DNA of 64,000 nucleotides from contig NZ_ATXP01000003.1 in assembly GCF_000421745.1 (NCBI RefSeq), positions 178,860-242,859 on the forward strand, given 5' to 3'. Each line of letters begins with the position of its first letter. Positions within the stretch are counted from its first letter, which is position 1. The notes beneath the pieces are model-generated. The model saw only the letters and a list, made by a program, of their open reading frames with translations, searched no databases and was not told the DNA's origin. Origin of the DNA: Nesterenkonia alba DSM 19423. Its GTDB lineage: Bacteria > Actinomycetota > Actinomycetes > Actinomycetales > Micrococcaceae. Shown here piece by piece: positions 43,215 through 51,715 of the stretch. A program made the translations under genes and the position numbers.

Positions 43215-43313
43215 AAGATGAGGTGTTACAGGTAGGTTTCATCGAGAAATCCTGACTGTAAATCGGCCGTGGAATCTTTACGTTTCCACTCTGCGGAAAA
43301 ACGAAGGAGCGCG

Positions 43314-44387
43314 ATGAGCCGCAGCATTCTCCAGCCTGGTACGGGGCCGATCCCGGGGGATCACTACCTGCCCACCACACCGGCCACCTCCATCTGGGGG
43401 TGGTTGCCGACGACGTCGACTCCCCCGGTCCTCGAGGTGGCACCTGGTGCTTCGGTCACCATCGACACGCTCTCCCATGAGGGGATCCTGCCGGACCAGG
43501 GCCGGGACCCGGTGGGCTTCTTTGCCCGCCACGGCGTCGATGAGGTGCTCGAGGATGCCGTCGGGATGGCAGCATCGGATACACCACTGGGCCCAGACGC
43601 CGGAGCCCATGTGGTCACCGGCCCGATCCACGTGGCCGGGGCCCAGCCCGGGGACACCCTGCAGGTGGAGATCCTCCAGCTGCACAGGCGGGTCCCCTAC
43701 GGGGTGGTGAGTAACCGGCACGGCCGTGGGGCGTTACCGGGAGAATTCCCGGAGTCCGAGGGCAATGTCAGCCACTTCAGCTGGGTGGAGAACCACCAGG
43801 GAGCCGAGCACGGGTTCATCGACGCCGGGGCCGGGCGCACCGTGCGTTTCCCGCTGGCACCGTTCCTGGGCCTGATGGGAACCGCCCCGGCCGCCGAGCA
43901 CGCAGTGAAGAGCTCCCCGCCCGGTGAATACGGCGGGAACATCGACATCAAACACGCCGTAGCCGGCACCACGCTCTACCTACCGGTCAATACCGAGGGT
44001 GCCCTGTTTTACACCGGGGATCCACACTTCGCCCAGGGCAACGGGGAGGTGGCACTGACTGCCATGGAGGCCTCACTGCGGGCCACGCTGCGGCTGTCCA
44101 TTCTGCCGGCCCCATGCGCCGGTGAGGTGATCGGCGGGGCCGTGGGACCGGTGGTCGAAACCCCCGAACACTGGATTCCTTCCGGCCTCGACGAGGACCT
44201 CAACGTGGCCATGGCCAACGCCACCCGCAATGCCATCGCGTTCTTGAACCACCGTTTCGGCGTGCCCCGGGATGTGGCCCTGGCTTATCTCTCTGCCGCC
44301 GGGGACTTCGAGGTTTCCCAGGTGGTCGATGGCGTCAAGGGGATCCACTGCATGATCCGCAAGGCCGATTGGACCGCCTGGGTCTGA
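43314..44387 (+). CDS. Acetamidase/formamidase family protein
   Basis: A 357-residue member of the FmdA/AmdA amidase family that hydrolyses small amides to carboxylate and ammonia. Typical text: VTGPIHVAGAQPGDTLQVEI, GNIDIKHAVAGTTLYLPVNT with PHFAQGNGEVALTAMEASLR, and VVETPEHWIPSG. The ATG at 43314 was chosen; GAAGGAG is only 2 nt upstream, so a GTG at 43269 is possible. It is divergent from gntR and the tct operon, suggesting a shared amide-to-carboxylate pathway; the actual amide is not known. Confidence 0.88.
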   Translation: MSRSILQPGTGPIPGDHYLPTTPATSIWGWLPTTSTPPVLEVAPGASVTIDTLSHEGILPDQGRDPVGFFARHGVDEVLEDAVGMAASDTPLGPDAGAHVVTGPIHVAGAQPGDTLQVEILQLHRRVPYGVVSNRHGRGALPGEFPESEGNVSHFSWVENHQGAEHGFIDAGAGRTVRFPLAPFLGLMGTAPAAEHAVKSSPPGEYGGNIDIKHAVAGTTLYLPVNTEGALFYTGDPHFAQGNGEVALTAMEASLRATLRLSILPAPCAGEVIGGAVGPVVETPEHWIPSGLDEDLNVAMANATRNAIAFLNHRFGVPRDVALAYLSAAGDFEVSQVVDGVKGIHCMIRKADWTAWV

Positions 44388-44410
44388 GCTGGCTGGTCTC
44401 ACTGGCCGCT

Positions 44411-45712
44411 CTAGGCGGGTCCGACCACGGTGATGGCTCGGGGTGAGGCCACCAGCCGCTGGGCCACACGCTGGACATCGAAAGCGGTCACCGCGTCCAG
44501 TTTCGCCAGCGATTCGGAGATATCGGTGTACTCTCCGCGCACCAGTTCAGCTTTGCCCAGCCGGGACATGCGGGAGCTGGTCTCCTCCATCCCCAGCACC
44601 GTGGCCCCACGGAGTTGCCCTTTGGCCCGGGCGAGCTCCTCAGCGCCCACGGGCGTTTCGGCAAGGTGTTCGAGTTCAGCGGTCATCACATCCACCACGG
44701 TCTGGACTTTCTGCGGCAGACATCCGGCATAGAGCCCGAAGTATCCGGCGTCGGTGAAGGCCGCGGAGAAGGAGAACGTCGAATACGCCAGGCCGCGGCG
44801 TTCCCGGACTTCCTGGAACAGGCGGGAGCTCATTCCGCCGCCGAGCACCGCGTGTAACAGGCTCAGGGCAAACCGGTCGTCATCGTGGGCGGGCATCCCC
44901 CGGCCTCCGACGATCACCTGGGCCTGCTCAACATCCTTGCGGTGGTGCTCCACACCCTCTTGGACCGGGATCTGCACTGCCTCACCGAGCCGCCGGGGCG
45001 CCGGATAGCCGGAGATGCTCACATCCCACGCCGAGGCCTCGAGCGCTTCGTGGACCACCTGGCAGAGTTCGTCATGGCGCAGTCCCCCGGCTGCGGTGAT
45101 GACCAGTTCATCAGGCCGGTACCAGCGGGTGTAGTGGTCCCAGACATCCTCACGGGTGGCGGCACGGATGGCCTCCGGGGTGCCGCCGATCGGCCGACCC
45201 AAGGGGTGGTTGGAGAGCACCTGGGCGGCGAAACGTTCGTGGACGACGTCGGAGGGGTCGTCTTCGGCCATGGCGAGCTCTTCGAGGATCACCCCGCGTT
45301 CCAGTTCCATCTCATCGGGGGCGATGATCGCCGAGGTCACCATATCGGTGAGCACCTCAGCGGCCATGGGCAGATCGGCATCAAGCACCCGGGCGTAGTA
45401 GCAGGTGGATTCCTTGCCGGTCATCGCATTGGATTCCCCGCCGACGGCGTCGAAGGCGGCCGCGATGTCCAACGCTGAGCGGCGCCGGGTTCCCTTGAAC
45501 AGCAGGTGCTCGAGGAAGTGGGTGGAACCGTACTGGTGCTCGGCTTCGTCCCGGGATCCCACCGCCACCCAGTAACCCAGCGTGACCGATCGCACACCGG
45601 GCATTTCTTCGGTGAGGACACGCACTCCGGAGGGAAGCACGGTGCGCCGCACGGTGGAGCCGGCGTCGGCGTTGAGGACTCCTTCTGTCGTCGGGGTAAT
45701 GTCCACGCGCAT
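44411..45712 (-). CDS. M16 (insulinase-type) zinc metallopeptidase
   Basis: A 433-residue M16B peptidase. The inverted zinc motif HxxEH reads HFLEHLLFKGT near residue 55, with GKESTCYYARVLDADLP and the downstream Glu in ELERGVILEELAMAEDDP. The second half repeats the M16 fold without the zinc site (EVRERRGLAYSTFSFSAAF). Homologues follow the RNase J/dapA region or pnp in many actinobacteria. The ATG lies 8 nt after TACCGT, predicting a leaderless mRNA; an upstream start at 45739 was rejected. Confidence 0.92.
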   Translation of the reverse strand: MRVDITPTTEGVLNADAGSTVRRTVLPSGVRVLTEEMPGVRSVTLGYWVAVGSRDEAEHQYGSTHFLEHLLFKGTRRRSALDIAAAFDAVGGESNAMTGKESTCYYARVLDADLPMAAEVLTDMVTSAIIAPDEMELERGVILEELAMAEDDPSDVVHERFAAQVLSNHPLGRPIGGTPEAIRAATREDVWDHYTRWYRPDELVITAAGGLRHDELCQVVHEALEASAWDVSISGYPAPRRLGEAVQIPVQEGVEHHRKDVEQAQVIVGGRGMPAHDDDRFALSLLHAVLGGGMSSRLFQEVRERRGLAYSTFSFSAAFTDAGYFGLYAGCLPQKVQTVVDVMTAELEHLAETPVGAEELARAKGQLRGATVLGMEETSSRMSRLGKAELVRGEYTDISESLAKLDAVTAFDVQRVAQRLVASPRAITVVGPA

Positions 45713-45720
45713 AGCAATCC

Positions 45721-45726
45721 ACGGTA
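45721..45726 (-). promoter_or_regulatory. -10 of leaderless M16 peptidase gene
   Basis: The minus-strand TACCGT hexamer is 8 nt upstream of the ATG at 45712. Confidence 0.45.
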
Positions 45727-45773
45727 CCGGAAAGCTCACATCCAGAAATCCAGAAGACGGGTACAGGATGCGT

Positions 45774-45814
45774 TAGGGTGGCGATGTTAGCCGGGCCGAG
45801 CGGCTCGGTCCGGC
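45774..45814 (+). promoter_or_regulatory. Putative -10 and 5'-leader hairpin of the glycerophosphotransferase gene
   Basis: TAGGGT (45774-45779) is followed by an 11-bp GC-rich stem with one G-U pair (45790-45800 with 45804-45814, 3-nt loop) just before the GTG at 45819. The hairpin would sit at the very 5' end of the mRNA. It could affect stability or ribosome access. Confidence 0.4.
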
Positions 45815-45818
45815 ACTC

Positions 45819-47006
45819 GTGCCCGTACGGAGACCGCCTGGTCAGGCAGGAAGGATCGCGCACATCAGACGTATCCTGCCACACGCTCTGGGGGTCCTTG
45901 TGGTCGGGGCTCGGGTGATCTATGCGGTGATGAAACTGCTGCCGGTCCAGAAGAAAGTGGTTCTGATGACCCGGGACTTGCGGCAGTCGCGCGTGGATTT
46001 CGCCCTGCTGAAAGAGGCCATCAGCAGCCACCACCCCGAGTACCGGATCAAAGTCATCCGGCATAAGAAGCTCTCGGCCGGCTACCTGATCGCCGCCCTG
46101 CGGGAGATGTACCACTTGGCGACCTGCCGCGGCATCCTGGTGGATGGTTACATCATCCCGGTCAGCGTGCTCAACCACCGCAAAGATCTGCCCGTGGGTC
46201 AGATCTGGCATGCCCTGGGCGGGTTCAAGAACTTCGCCTATATGGTGACCGGCACCCCGGAGGGGCCTGATCCCAAGGTGGCCCAGGTGATGCGCATGCA
46301 CCAGAATTACACGTTCATGTGCGCCGCCGGCACGGTGCCCACTGAGATCTTCGCCCGCGCGTTCCACATCGACCGCGAGCTCATCAAACCCCTCGGCGCA
46401 GCCCGGATCGACTACCTGCTTGATGAGCAGCGCACCGCCGCGGCACGGGAGAAAATTCTCACTCGCTACCCGGAGCTGGCCACCGGACGTACGGTGCTCT
46501 ACACCCCGACCTCCCGCCGGGGCCGCGGGATCCCGTATCAGCGCCTGGCTGCGGCGTTCGCCCAACAAGCCGACGACGCCGACACCCTCGTCATCATCCC
46601 CCACCCGCAGGATAAGACCGAGTTACCTGCGGACAATGGCACCCTCATCGGCACCGAGTTCAACGTGCTCGACTGGCTCACCGTGGCCGACGTCGTCATC
46701 ACCGATTACTCGGCGGTGACCTATGAGGCCGCACTGCTGGATATCCCCACCGTCTATTGGGCCTACGACCTCGAAGAGTTCCGCGCCTCCCGCGGGCTGC
46801 CCATGGAGAACTATGAGGAGGCTGTGCCTGGCCCGGTGGTGAAGACCTCCAAGGAAGCGGTGGCCCAGTGCCTACCGCCGGTGGAGTGCGACTACCGCCC
46901 GTGGCGCCAGCAGCACCTGGACTTCATCTGTGAGCCGGACGGAGAACTGCCTCGTCAGCCGCCACGGTGTGCGGAGAAGATCGTCGCCGAACTCAAGCTG
47001 GACTGA
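45819..47006 (+). CDS. CDP-glycerol glycerophosphotransferase family protein (TagB/TagF-like)
   Basis: A 395-residue teichoic-acid type glycerophosphotransferase. After a hydrophobic N-terminal helix (LGVLVVGARVIYAVMKLLPV), the body has GILVDGYIIPVSVL, GQIWHALGGFKNF, MRMHQNYTFMCAAG, VLYTPTSRRGRG and TVADVVITDYSAVTYEAALL, the latter two being hallmark blocks of TagF/TagB. Such enzymes transfer glycerol- or ribitol-phosphate from CDP-alcohols to wall polymers at the membrane. The GTG at 45819 is uncertain: no good Shine-Dalgarno is present and AGGAAGG lies further in. It opens the wall-polymer region. The 3' end runs into a 13-bp tandem repeat. Confidence 0.88.
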   Translation: MPVRRPPGQAGRIAHIRRILPHALGVLVVGARVIYAVMKLLPVQKKVVLMTRDLRQSRVDFALLKEAISSHHPEYRIKVIRHKKLSAGYLIAALREMYHLATCRGILVDGYIIPVSVLNHRKDLPVGQIWHALGGFKNFAYMVTGTPEGPDPKVAQVMRMHQNYTFMCAAGTVPTEIFARAFHIDRELIKPLGAARIDYLLDEQRTAAAREKILTRYPELATGRTVLYTPTSRRGRGIPYQRLAAAFAQQADDADTLVIIPHPQDKTELPADNGTLIGTEFNVLDWLTVADVVITDYSAVTYEAALLDIPTVYWAYDLEEFRASRGLPMENYEEAVPGPVVKTSKEAVAQCLPPVECDYRPWRQQHLDFICEPDGELPRQPPRCAEKIVAELKLD

Positions 47007-47070
47007 CCAGCTGAGCTAACCAGGTGGGCTTACCAGTTGGACTGACCAGGTGGGCTAACCAGGTGGACCC
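46998..47070. repeat. Tandem 13-bp repeat at the gene 3' end
   Basis: Five consecutive 13-bp units, variants of CTGGACTGACCAG, start at 46998, 47011, 47024, 47037 and 47050, with a partial sixth unit to 47070. Each unit ends ACCAG. The stop codon TGA (47004-47006) lies in the first unit, so copy number changes leave the protein unaffected. It fills the gap between convergent genes. Confidence 0.75.
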
Positions 47071-47107
47071 ATTGGGCCGGCTCGAACGGCAGGGGCCTCA
47101 CCAGCCC

Positions 47108-48640
47108 TTATCCGCCGTAGGTGTAGTGGCCGGTCTCCGAGACCTCAAAACCTAGCCCGGGGTTCAAGGCGCTGTAGCAGCTGACCCGGTCATCGAGGAC
47201 CGCGCATTCGAGGAACCCGTCGGTGGCGAGGTCGTCGGCACTGAATTCTTCGCGGCCTTCAGGTTCCACGGTGGCCTCACAGGCCAGGGAGGCCCCGGTG
47301 ACCTGCAGCTGGTAGGTGGTTCCGTCCTCGCAACCGTCGGGTGCGGAGAAGTTGTGGTCGTAGACGGTGCAGCGGACGCCGTCGTCGAAGACACATTCGA
47401 TGTTGCCGTCGTGGGCGGCGAATCCGGTCACCACCTCGGCACCCCGGTCGGCTAAGCCCCGGTCGACCCAGTCGTAGTCCAGCCCGGCGAGCACCTCGGG
47501 TGCGTTGCCCGCTTCGGTTCCCGCCCGGACTTCGGAGACTACTTCTCCGGCGTGTTCGGCGTCGCAGGTGTCTTGCAGTCCAGCGAGGGCTTCTTCCAGC
47601 TCGCTGGTGTGCTCCTCGGCGGGGAAGTTCTCATCGTCGGCTCCGGCGGAGAGGAATTCGGCCAGCACCCCGGCATCATCGGTGGCTTCGCAGCTGCTTT
47701 CCTCCGGTAGGGCGGCGAGGGCGGCCCGCGCCTGGGCCAGGGCGTCCTCATCGGGGCCTTCGGCGGCTTCTTCTTCGGTGGTGTCCTCGTCTTCTTCTTC
47801 GGCTGGTGCCTGGGTGAAGGGCCCCTCGGTGGGTTCGGGTTCGGCCACCGGATCGTCCTCACCGCCGAAGAACATTCCCGCTAAGAACATCACCCCGGTG
47901 AGCACACCGACGGCGATGAGCACCAGGCCGGTATACATCAGCGCGTTCCCGCGGCTACCGCCGGCGGGCTCGGTCTCAGAGTTTTCCTCCCCGGTGGACT
48001 CCCGGTACCCGACGGGTCCGGCGGGGGCCAGCACCGAGGGGTGCTCTCCGGTGCTGAGGCCTGGCTCCGCCGCGTAGGGGTCTCGGGGTGGCTCGTAGTG
48101 GTCATCGGGCCGCAGTCGCAGCGGCGAGTCAGCCGCTGTGAAGCCCTGATGCTCCGGCGCATCAGCAGCCTCGGGTGCCTTCGCAGGGGGTGTCTGCGGT
48201 GTGGCTGCACTGGCTGCCGGGTCCTCGAAGAATTCCGGTGCGGGTTCCTCGGACCCCGGGCCCACCCCAGGCTCGGGCTCAGCTTCCGGTGCGGGGGCAT
48301 GATCCAGCTCCGGCTCTGGGGGGAGCTCGGAGGCTGGTTCTTCCTGGTAGGCGGGGATGGCCTGCTGGGTTTCGGTGTCATACATGCCCGCCAGCGGATT
48401 GGTGGAGGCTTGGGCACTGGAGACATCCCGCCCGGGGTGCCGGGACGCGATGGCCACGTCAATCTGCGGGTCACCGAGGGAGGCGAGCGCGTCGATGAGC
48501 TCCTGGTAGGTGCCGGGGTTGGCGGCCACAGCCGGCCGCAGCTCGGGGTAGTTCTCCGCGATCCAGTGCAGAACGTCCCAGTCGGTCTCCGGATGTGACG
48601 CGAGGGCTTCAATCTCTGCGTACTCGTCCTCGGTGCTCAT
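47108..48640 (-). CDS. Membrane protein with leucine-rich-variant N-domain and Cys-rich outer domain
   Basis: A 510-residue protein of unknown role. The N-terminus (about residues 1-75) matches the leucine-rich repeat variant pattern (ASHPETDWDVLHWIAENYPE, LRPAVAANPGTYQELIDAL). A Pro/Glu/Ala-rich linker follows, then one membrane helix (about 237-263, MYTGLVLIAVGVLTGVMFLA), an acidic Glu/Asp/Ala stalk, and an outer C-terminal domain with spaced cysteines (VFDDGVRCTVYDHNF, GASLACEATVEPEG, FLECAVLDDRVSCYSA). The ATG at 48640 is 8 nt after TATGCT. It is convergent with the glycerophosphotransferase gene and upstream of an LCP protein in the opposite order; a surface role is inferred. Confidence 0.7.
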   Translation of the reverse strand: MSTEDEYAEIEALASHPETDWDVLHWIAENYPELRPAVAANPGTYQELIDALASLGDPQIDVAIASRHPGRDVSSAQASTNPLAGMYDTETQQAIPAYQEEPASELPPEPELDHAPAPEAEPEPGVGPGSEEPAPEFFEDPAASAATPQTPPAKAPEAADAPEHQGFTAADSPLRLRPDDHYEPPRDPYAAEPGLSTGEHPSVLAPAGPVGYRESTGEENSETEPAGGSRGNALMYTGLVLIAVGVLTGVMFLAGMFFGGEDDPVAEPEPTEGPFTQAPAEEEDEDTTEEEAAEGPDEDALAQARAALAALPEESSCEATDDAGVLAEFLSAGADDENFPAEEHTSELEEALAGLQDTCDAEHAGEVVSEVRAGTEAGNAPEVLAGLDYDWVDRGLADRGAEVVTGFAAHDGNIECVFDDGVRCTVYDHNFSAPDGCEDGTTYQLQVTGASLACEATVEPEGREEFSADDLATDGFLECAVLDDRVSCYSALNPGLGFEVSETGHYTYGG

Positions 48641-48648
48641 AGCCGTCC

Positions 48649-48654
48649 AGCATA
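48649..48654 (-). promoter_or_regulatory. -10 of leaderless gene at 48640
   Basis: The minus-strand TATGCT hexamer is 8 nt upstream of the ATG at 48640. Confidence 0.45.
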
Positions 48655-48758
48655 TGGCCAGCGGAGAGGACACGCCGAATCCCGGCAGCTAGGTGACACC
48701 GCACCCGCGGGCCGCTCACCAGCGCGCATGAGGCCGGCGCTGCGGCGTGGGCTCTGCC

Positions 48759-49835
48759 TTACTGTTGGGCAGCGAACTCGTCGAAGCTGCCTTCGCGCAT
48801 GGCTTCGCCGGCTTCTTCGATGGCGTCCCAGTCGGCGACCACAATGGATTCGCTGCCGGCACGTCCGGTACCCAGGTTGGGGAGGGTGAAGGTTTCGATG
48901 TCTCCACCGCGGATGTTACGCAGTTCCCAGCCGAGGTCTGCCACGTAGCCGCCGTCGGCCAGCCGGGAGTCCACGGACATGTGGGGGCTGAATCCGCTGA
49001 CCATGCTGTGCACCCGGGCGGGGTTGCTCAGAGTCTGGGGGGTGGCGACGTCTTCGATAACCCCGCGCATGAAGGCCTGCTGGTTCTGCACGCGCTGGTA
49101 GTCGCCGTCGCTGAAGGCGCGGCGTTCCCGCACAAAGCTTAGTGCTTGGGATTCGTTCATGTGTTGCGGGCCCGCCTGGAACTGGTATCCGTCGCGGGAG
49201 GTGAAAGCCACCGGTGAGTCCACGGTGACCCCGCCCATTTCTGCGACCAGCCCTTGGAAGCCCTGCATATCGACTGCGGCCACATGGTCGATGGGCACAC
49301 CGAACATGTTCTCCACGGCGGCCTGGGCGTATTCGGCCCCTTCACCGAAGCTTAAGGCGGCGTTGATTTTCGCTTCCCCGTGTCCGGGGATCGGAACCCA
49401 GGTGTCCCGCATGATGCTCATCATGTAGACGCTTTCCCGGTCGTGCGGGATGTGGACCAGCATCATGGCGTCGGCCCGGCCGGCGTTGGGCAGCCAGGGG
49501 ACGTTCTCGTCTTCACCGGAACCGCCACCGGCGTCGGAGCCGATGAGCAGAATGTTGAGCTGATCGTCGGGGACTTCGATGTCTTCCCCGTCTTCGCCGG
49601 TTTCGGTGCGGGTGACGGCGTCGGGCTGTTCGTGGCCCTCGACGCCGTCGCTTTCGGGGATCACGTTGACGGAGTCTTCGTAGGCCCCGCGCACGGAGTT
49701 CAGGAAGAGCGCGGCGATGGCGACCCCTCCAACGACGAGCACGAGCGCCGCCGAGAGCGTCATAACGGCGACGCGCTTGGCCAGGGATTTGTTCCTGGGT
49801 TGCTCGTCGACCTCGTGGAGCAGTTCATCAGTCAC
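48759..49835 (-). CDS. LCP-family wall-polymer ligase (LytR-CpsA-Psr)
   Basis: A 358-residue LCP protein that transfers polyprenyl-linked glycopolymers to peptidoglycan on the outer face of the membrane. A membrane helix (about residues 22-47, VAVMTLSAALVLVVGGVAIA) precedes an acidic linker and the LCP domain (ILLIGSDAGG, NAGRADAMMLVHIPHDRESV, MSIMRDTWVPIPGHGEAKIN, MGGVTVDSP, and RERRAFSDGDYQRVQNQQAF). These keep the conserved Arg and Asp residues for pyrophosphate binding. The GTG at 49835 is placed by TACCCT exactly 7 nt upstream; an ATG at 49880 would add 15 residues. It fits the surface-polymer region around it. Confidence 0.9.
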   Translation of the reverse strand: MTDELLHEVDEQPRNKSLAKRVAVMTLSAALVLVVGGVAIAALFLNSVRGAYEDSVNVIPESDGVEGHEQPDAVTRTETGEDGEDIEVPDDQLNILLIGSDAGGGSGEDENVPWLPNAGRADAMMLVHIPHDRESVYMMSIMRDTWVPIPGHGEAKINAALSFGEGAEYAQAAVENMFGVPIDHVAAVDMQGFQGLVAEMGGVTVDSPVAFTSRDGYQFQAGPQHMNESQALSFVRERRAFSDGDYQRVQNQQAFMRGVIEDVATPQTLSNPARVHSMVSGFSPHMSVDSRLADGGYVADLGWELRNIRGGDIETFTLPNLGTGRAGSESIVVADWDAIEEAGEAMREGSFDEFAAQQ

Positions 49836-49842
49836 GCGCTCC

Positions 49843-49848
49843 AGGGTA
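49843..49848 (-). promoter_or_regulatory. -10 of leaderless LCP gene
   Basis: The minus-strand TACCCT hexamer is 7 nt upstream of the GTG at 49835, supporting that internal start. Confidence 0.45.
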
Positions 49849-49929
49849 CGGGACACCCCGGATACGCTCACAACCGCCATGCCGGGCACTATCCGCACAC
49901 CGGGTGGCTACCGCCAGTGAGTGTGCCGG

Positions 49930-51609
49930 TCAGCTGCTGCCCAGCGGCCCGTTTTCTAACCGGGTGAGGTAGGTCTCTTCTTCCAGACTGAGGACCTCTG
50001 CGGCGGTGCCGTGGGCGGTGACGAGTCCCGCGGTGACCAGCTGCTGGGTGATGGTGAATTCGTAACGCAGATCATGCATCATGACCAGGTCGTTGATGGC
50101 CTGGCGGGGCCCGAATCCGGTGGCCGCCTGCCGGTACCCGGAGGCGAAAGCGGCCGAACCGGCGTAGAAGTCAGCGTGCATCAGGTTGATCTCCGCTGGC
50201 CGGAACTGCAGCAGGTCGTAGAGGATCCTTTGGATCCCCAGGGGTGCGCCCCGGTGGTAGAGCCCGAATTCGAACCGGGCGAAGCGTAACCAGTCCGGCG
50301 GGTTCTCAACGACGGGTCGGTAGAGCGGCCGGGCCACCGCCAGGCGCAGTTGCCCGGTCTCGGTGGCGCGGCCGACGTCGTCGTAGAGCCCGGGCAGGTC
50401 GTGGCCGGCGTAGTAGGCGATGTCGGTGCGGCTGCCGGCCCGTGCCGCATGAGTGGCGGTGAACTCCGGGGTGAAGCGGGTGCGGATGACCACGTCGTGG
50501 TCGTCAATGAACGCGCCGAGTTCTTCCTTGGTGGGTGCGGGGCCGACGACGGCGACCCGGGCCCCGTTGATGAGCTCGGCGAAGGTGTCCTCGGCGGTCA
50601 GTGGGGTGGTTGCCGCGCGCTCGGCGGCGTGCTGGCGCAGCGGTTCGGGATCCCCGGAGAAGAGGGCGGCGTCGGCGGCGAGTTTCTCCACCGCCCAGCG
50701 GGTCACCGCATCGGGAGTGTCCACGAAGGGTCGGGCCGCTGTTTTGGTGAGCTTCTCTGTCTCCCCTAAGTAGGCGTAGGCGCCGAGCAGGTGTTTCAGC
50801 CACAGGGGTGATTCCAGGGGGATGTGACGCAGTTCGCGGACCCTGTTCTGCGCGGTGAGCCGCCGCAGGGCCACCGCGGGGCGGAATTCGCCGAGGAACA
50901 TCAGCCGTGCGGCGATGGTCTCGATCAGTAGCTGGTTGAGGCCTGCGACTTTGTCCTGATATTGATCCAGGAGCGGCAGGCTGCGCCGGATCGCTTCGGC
51001 CGGGGGGTCGGGCTGGAAGAGTTCGTTGATCGGGTCCCAGAATCGGGAGCCGGTTTTCAGCAGCCCGCGGGTGGGTTTCAGGGTGGCTGCGGCTTCCCAG
51101 ATGCGCTGCCAGTCGTAGTGGGTGCGGGCTCCGCAGGTGAGGATCCCTTCGATGGCGCGGAGGTCTTTGGGGTTGGTCTCAAAGGCGCGTTCGTAGTATT
51201 CGGCGGCGGTGTCGAGATCCCCGATGTAGGGTTTGCGGGCCGCGGCGGCCACGGCGATGAGGTTGCCGCTGGTGGGGTCTTCTTCAGCGCGGGCCTTGAG
51301 GCTGTCTACCTGCGGTGCGGACTCCGGTTCTGTTGCCGGTACCAGCCCGGCGACCGGGTCGTAGACGATCGCCTCACCGGGTTCGGTCTCATCCTCGCCG
51401 AGGGCGTCTTTGAGCAGTCCGGCGAGGATACCGCGGTAGGTACTGGTGGGGTCGGCTTCCCCTGTGGTGACGTCTTCGGGTTCGACCCGCTCGGCGACGG
51501 CTTCGAGTACTCTGGCGGCCCCCGGCACCCGGGCGAGGCGGCAGGCGACCCCTTTGACCACTGCGGCGGCAGCGATTTTCCCGCGCAGGCCATGCAGGCT
51601 CACAGCCAT
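49930..51609 (-). CDS. TPR-like protein with C-terminal GT29 (sialyltransferase)-like domain, copy A
   Basis: A 559-residue protein. The N-terminal half has helical TPR-like units (AEYYERAFETNPKDLRAIEG and later repeats). From about residue 360 a glycosyltransferase-like region begins with GARVAVVGPAPTKEELGAFI then DDHDVVIRTRF, and a GSRTDIAYYAG block. This VVG...ID..D.V.R...GsrT pattern resembles the L motif of GT29 sialyltransferases, which bind CMP-sugars. The C-terminal 150 residues are clearly homologous to copy B (APLGIQRILYDLLQF, INDLVMMHDLRYEF, AHGTAAEVLSLEEETYL). The ATG at 51609 follows AGGAG with 8 nt spacing. The donor and product are unknown; CMP-Kdo is suggested by the nearby kdsB. 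Confidence 0.65.
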   Translation of the reverse strand: MAVSLHGLRGKIAAAAVVKGVACRLARVPGAARVLEAVAERVEPEDVTTGEADPTSTYRGILAGLLKDALGEDETEPGEAIVYDPVAGLVPATEPESAPQVDSLKARAEEDPTSGNLIAVAAAARKPYIGDLDTAAEYYERAFETNPKDLRAIEGILTCGARTHYDWQRIWEAAATLKPTRGLLKTGSRFWDPINELFQPDPPAEAIRRSLPLLDQYQDKVAGLNQLLIETIAARLMFLGEFRPAVALRRLTAQNRVRELRHIPLESPLWLKHLLGAYAYLGETEKLTKTAARPFVDTPDAVTRWAVEKLAADAALFSGDPEPLRQHAAERAATTPLTAEDTFAELINGARVAVVGPAPTKEELGAFIDDHDVVIRTRFTPEFTATHAARAGSRTDIAYYAGHDLPGLYDDVGRATETGQLRLAVARPLYRPVVENPPDWLRFARFEFGLYHRGAPLGIQRILYDLLQFRPAEINLMHADFYAGSAAFASGYRQAATGFGPRQAINDLVMMHDLRYEFTITQQLVTAGLVTAHGTAAEVLSLEEETYLTRLENGPLGSS

Positions 51610-51715
51610 GGGCAGCACTCCTGGTCAGCACGCTCGGCGGTCGCGTTGTTCACCCGGGGCAGTCTACGTGGCCCCTCTGAGATCCTTCAGAGGTCAGCGG
51701 CGCCGGCTCCTGCGC

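Noticed and set aside
46998..47070. CRISPR array
   Set aside because: Units are 13 bp and directly adjacent with no spacers; no cas gene is nearby.
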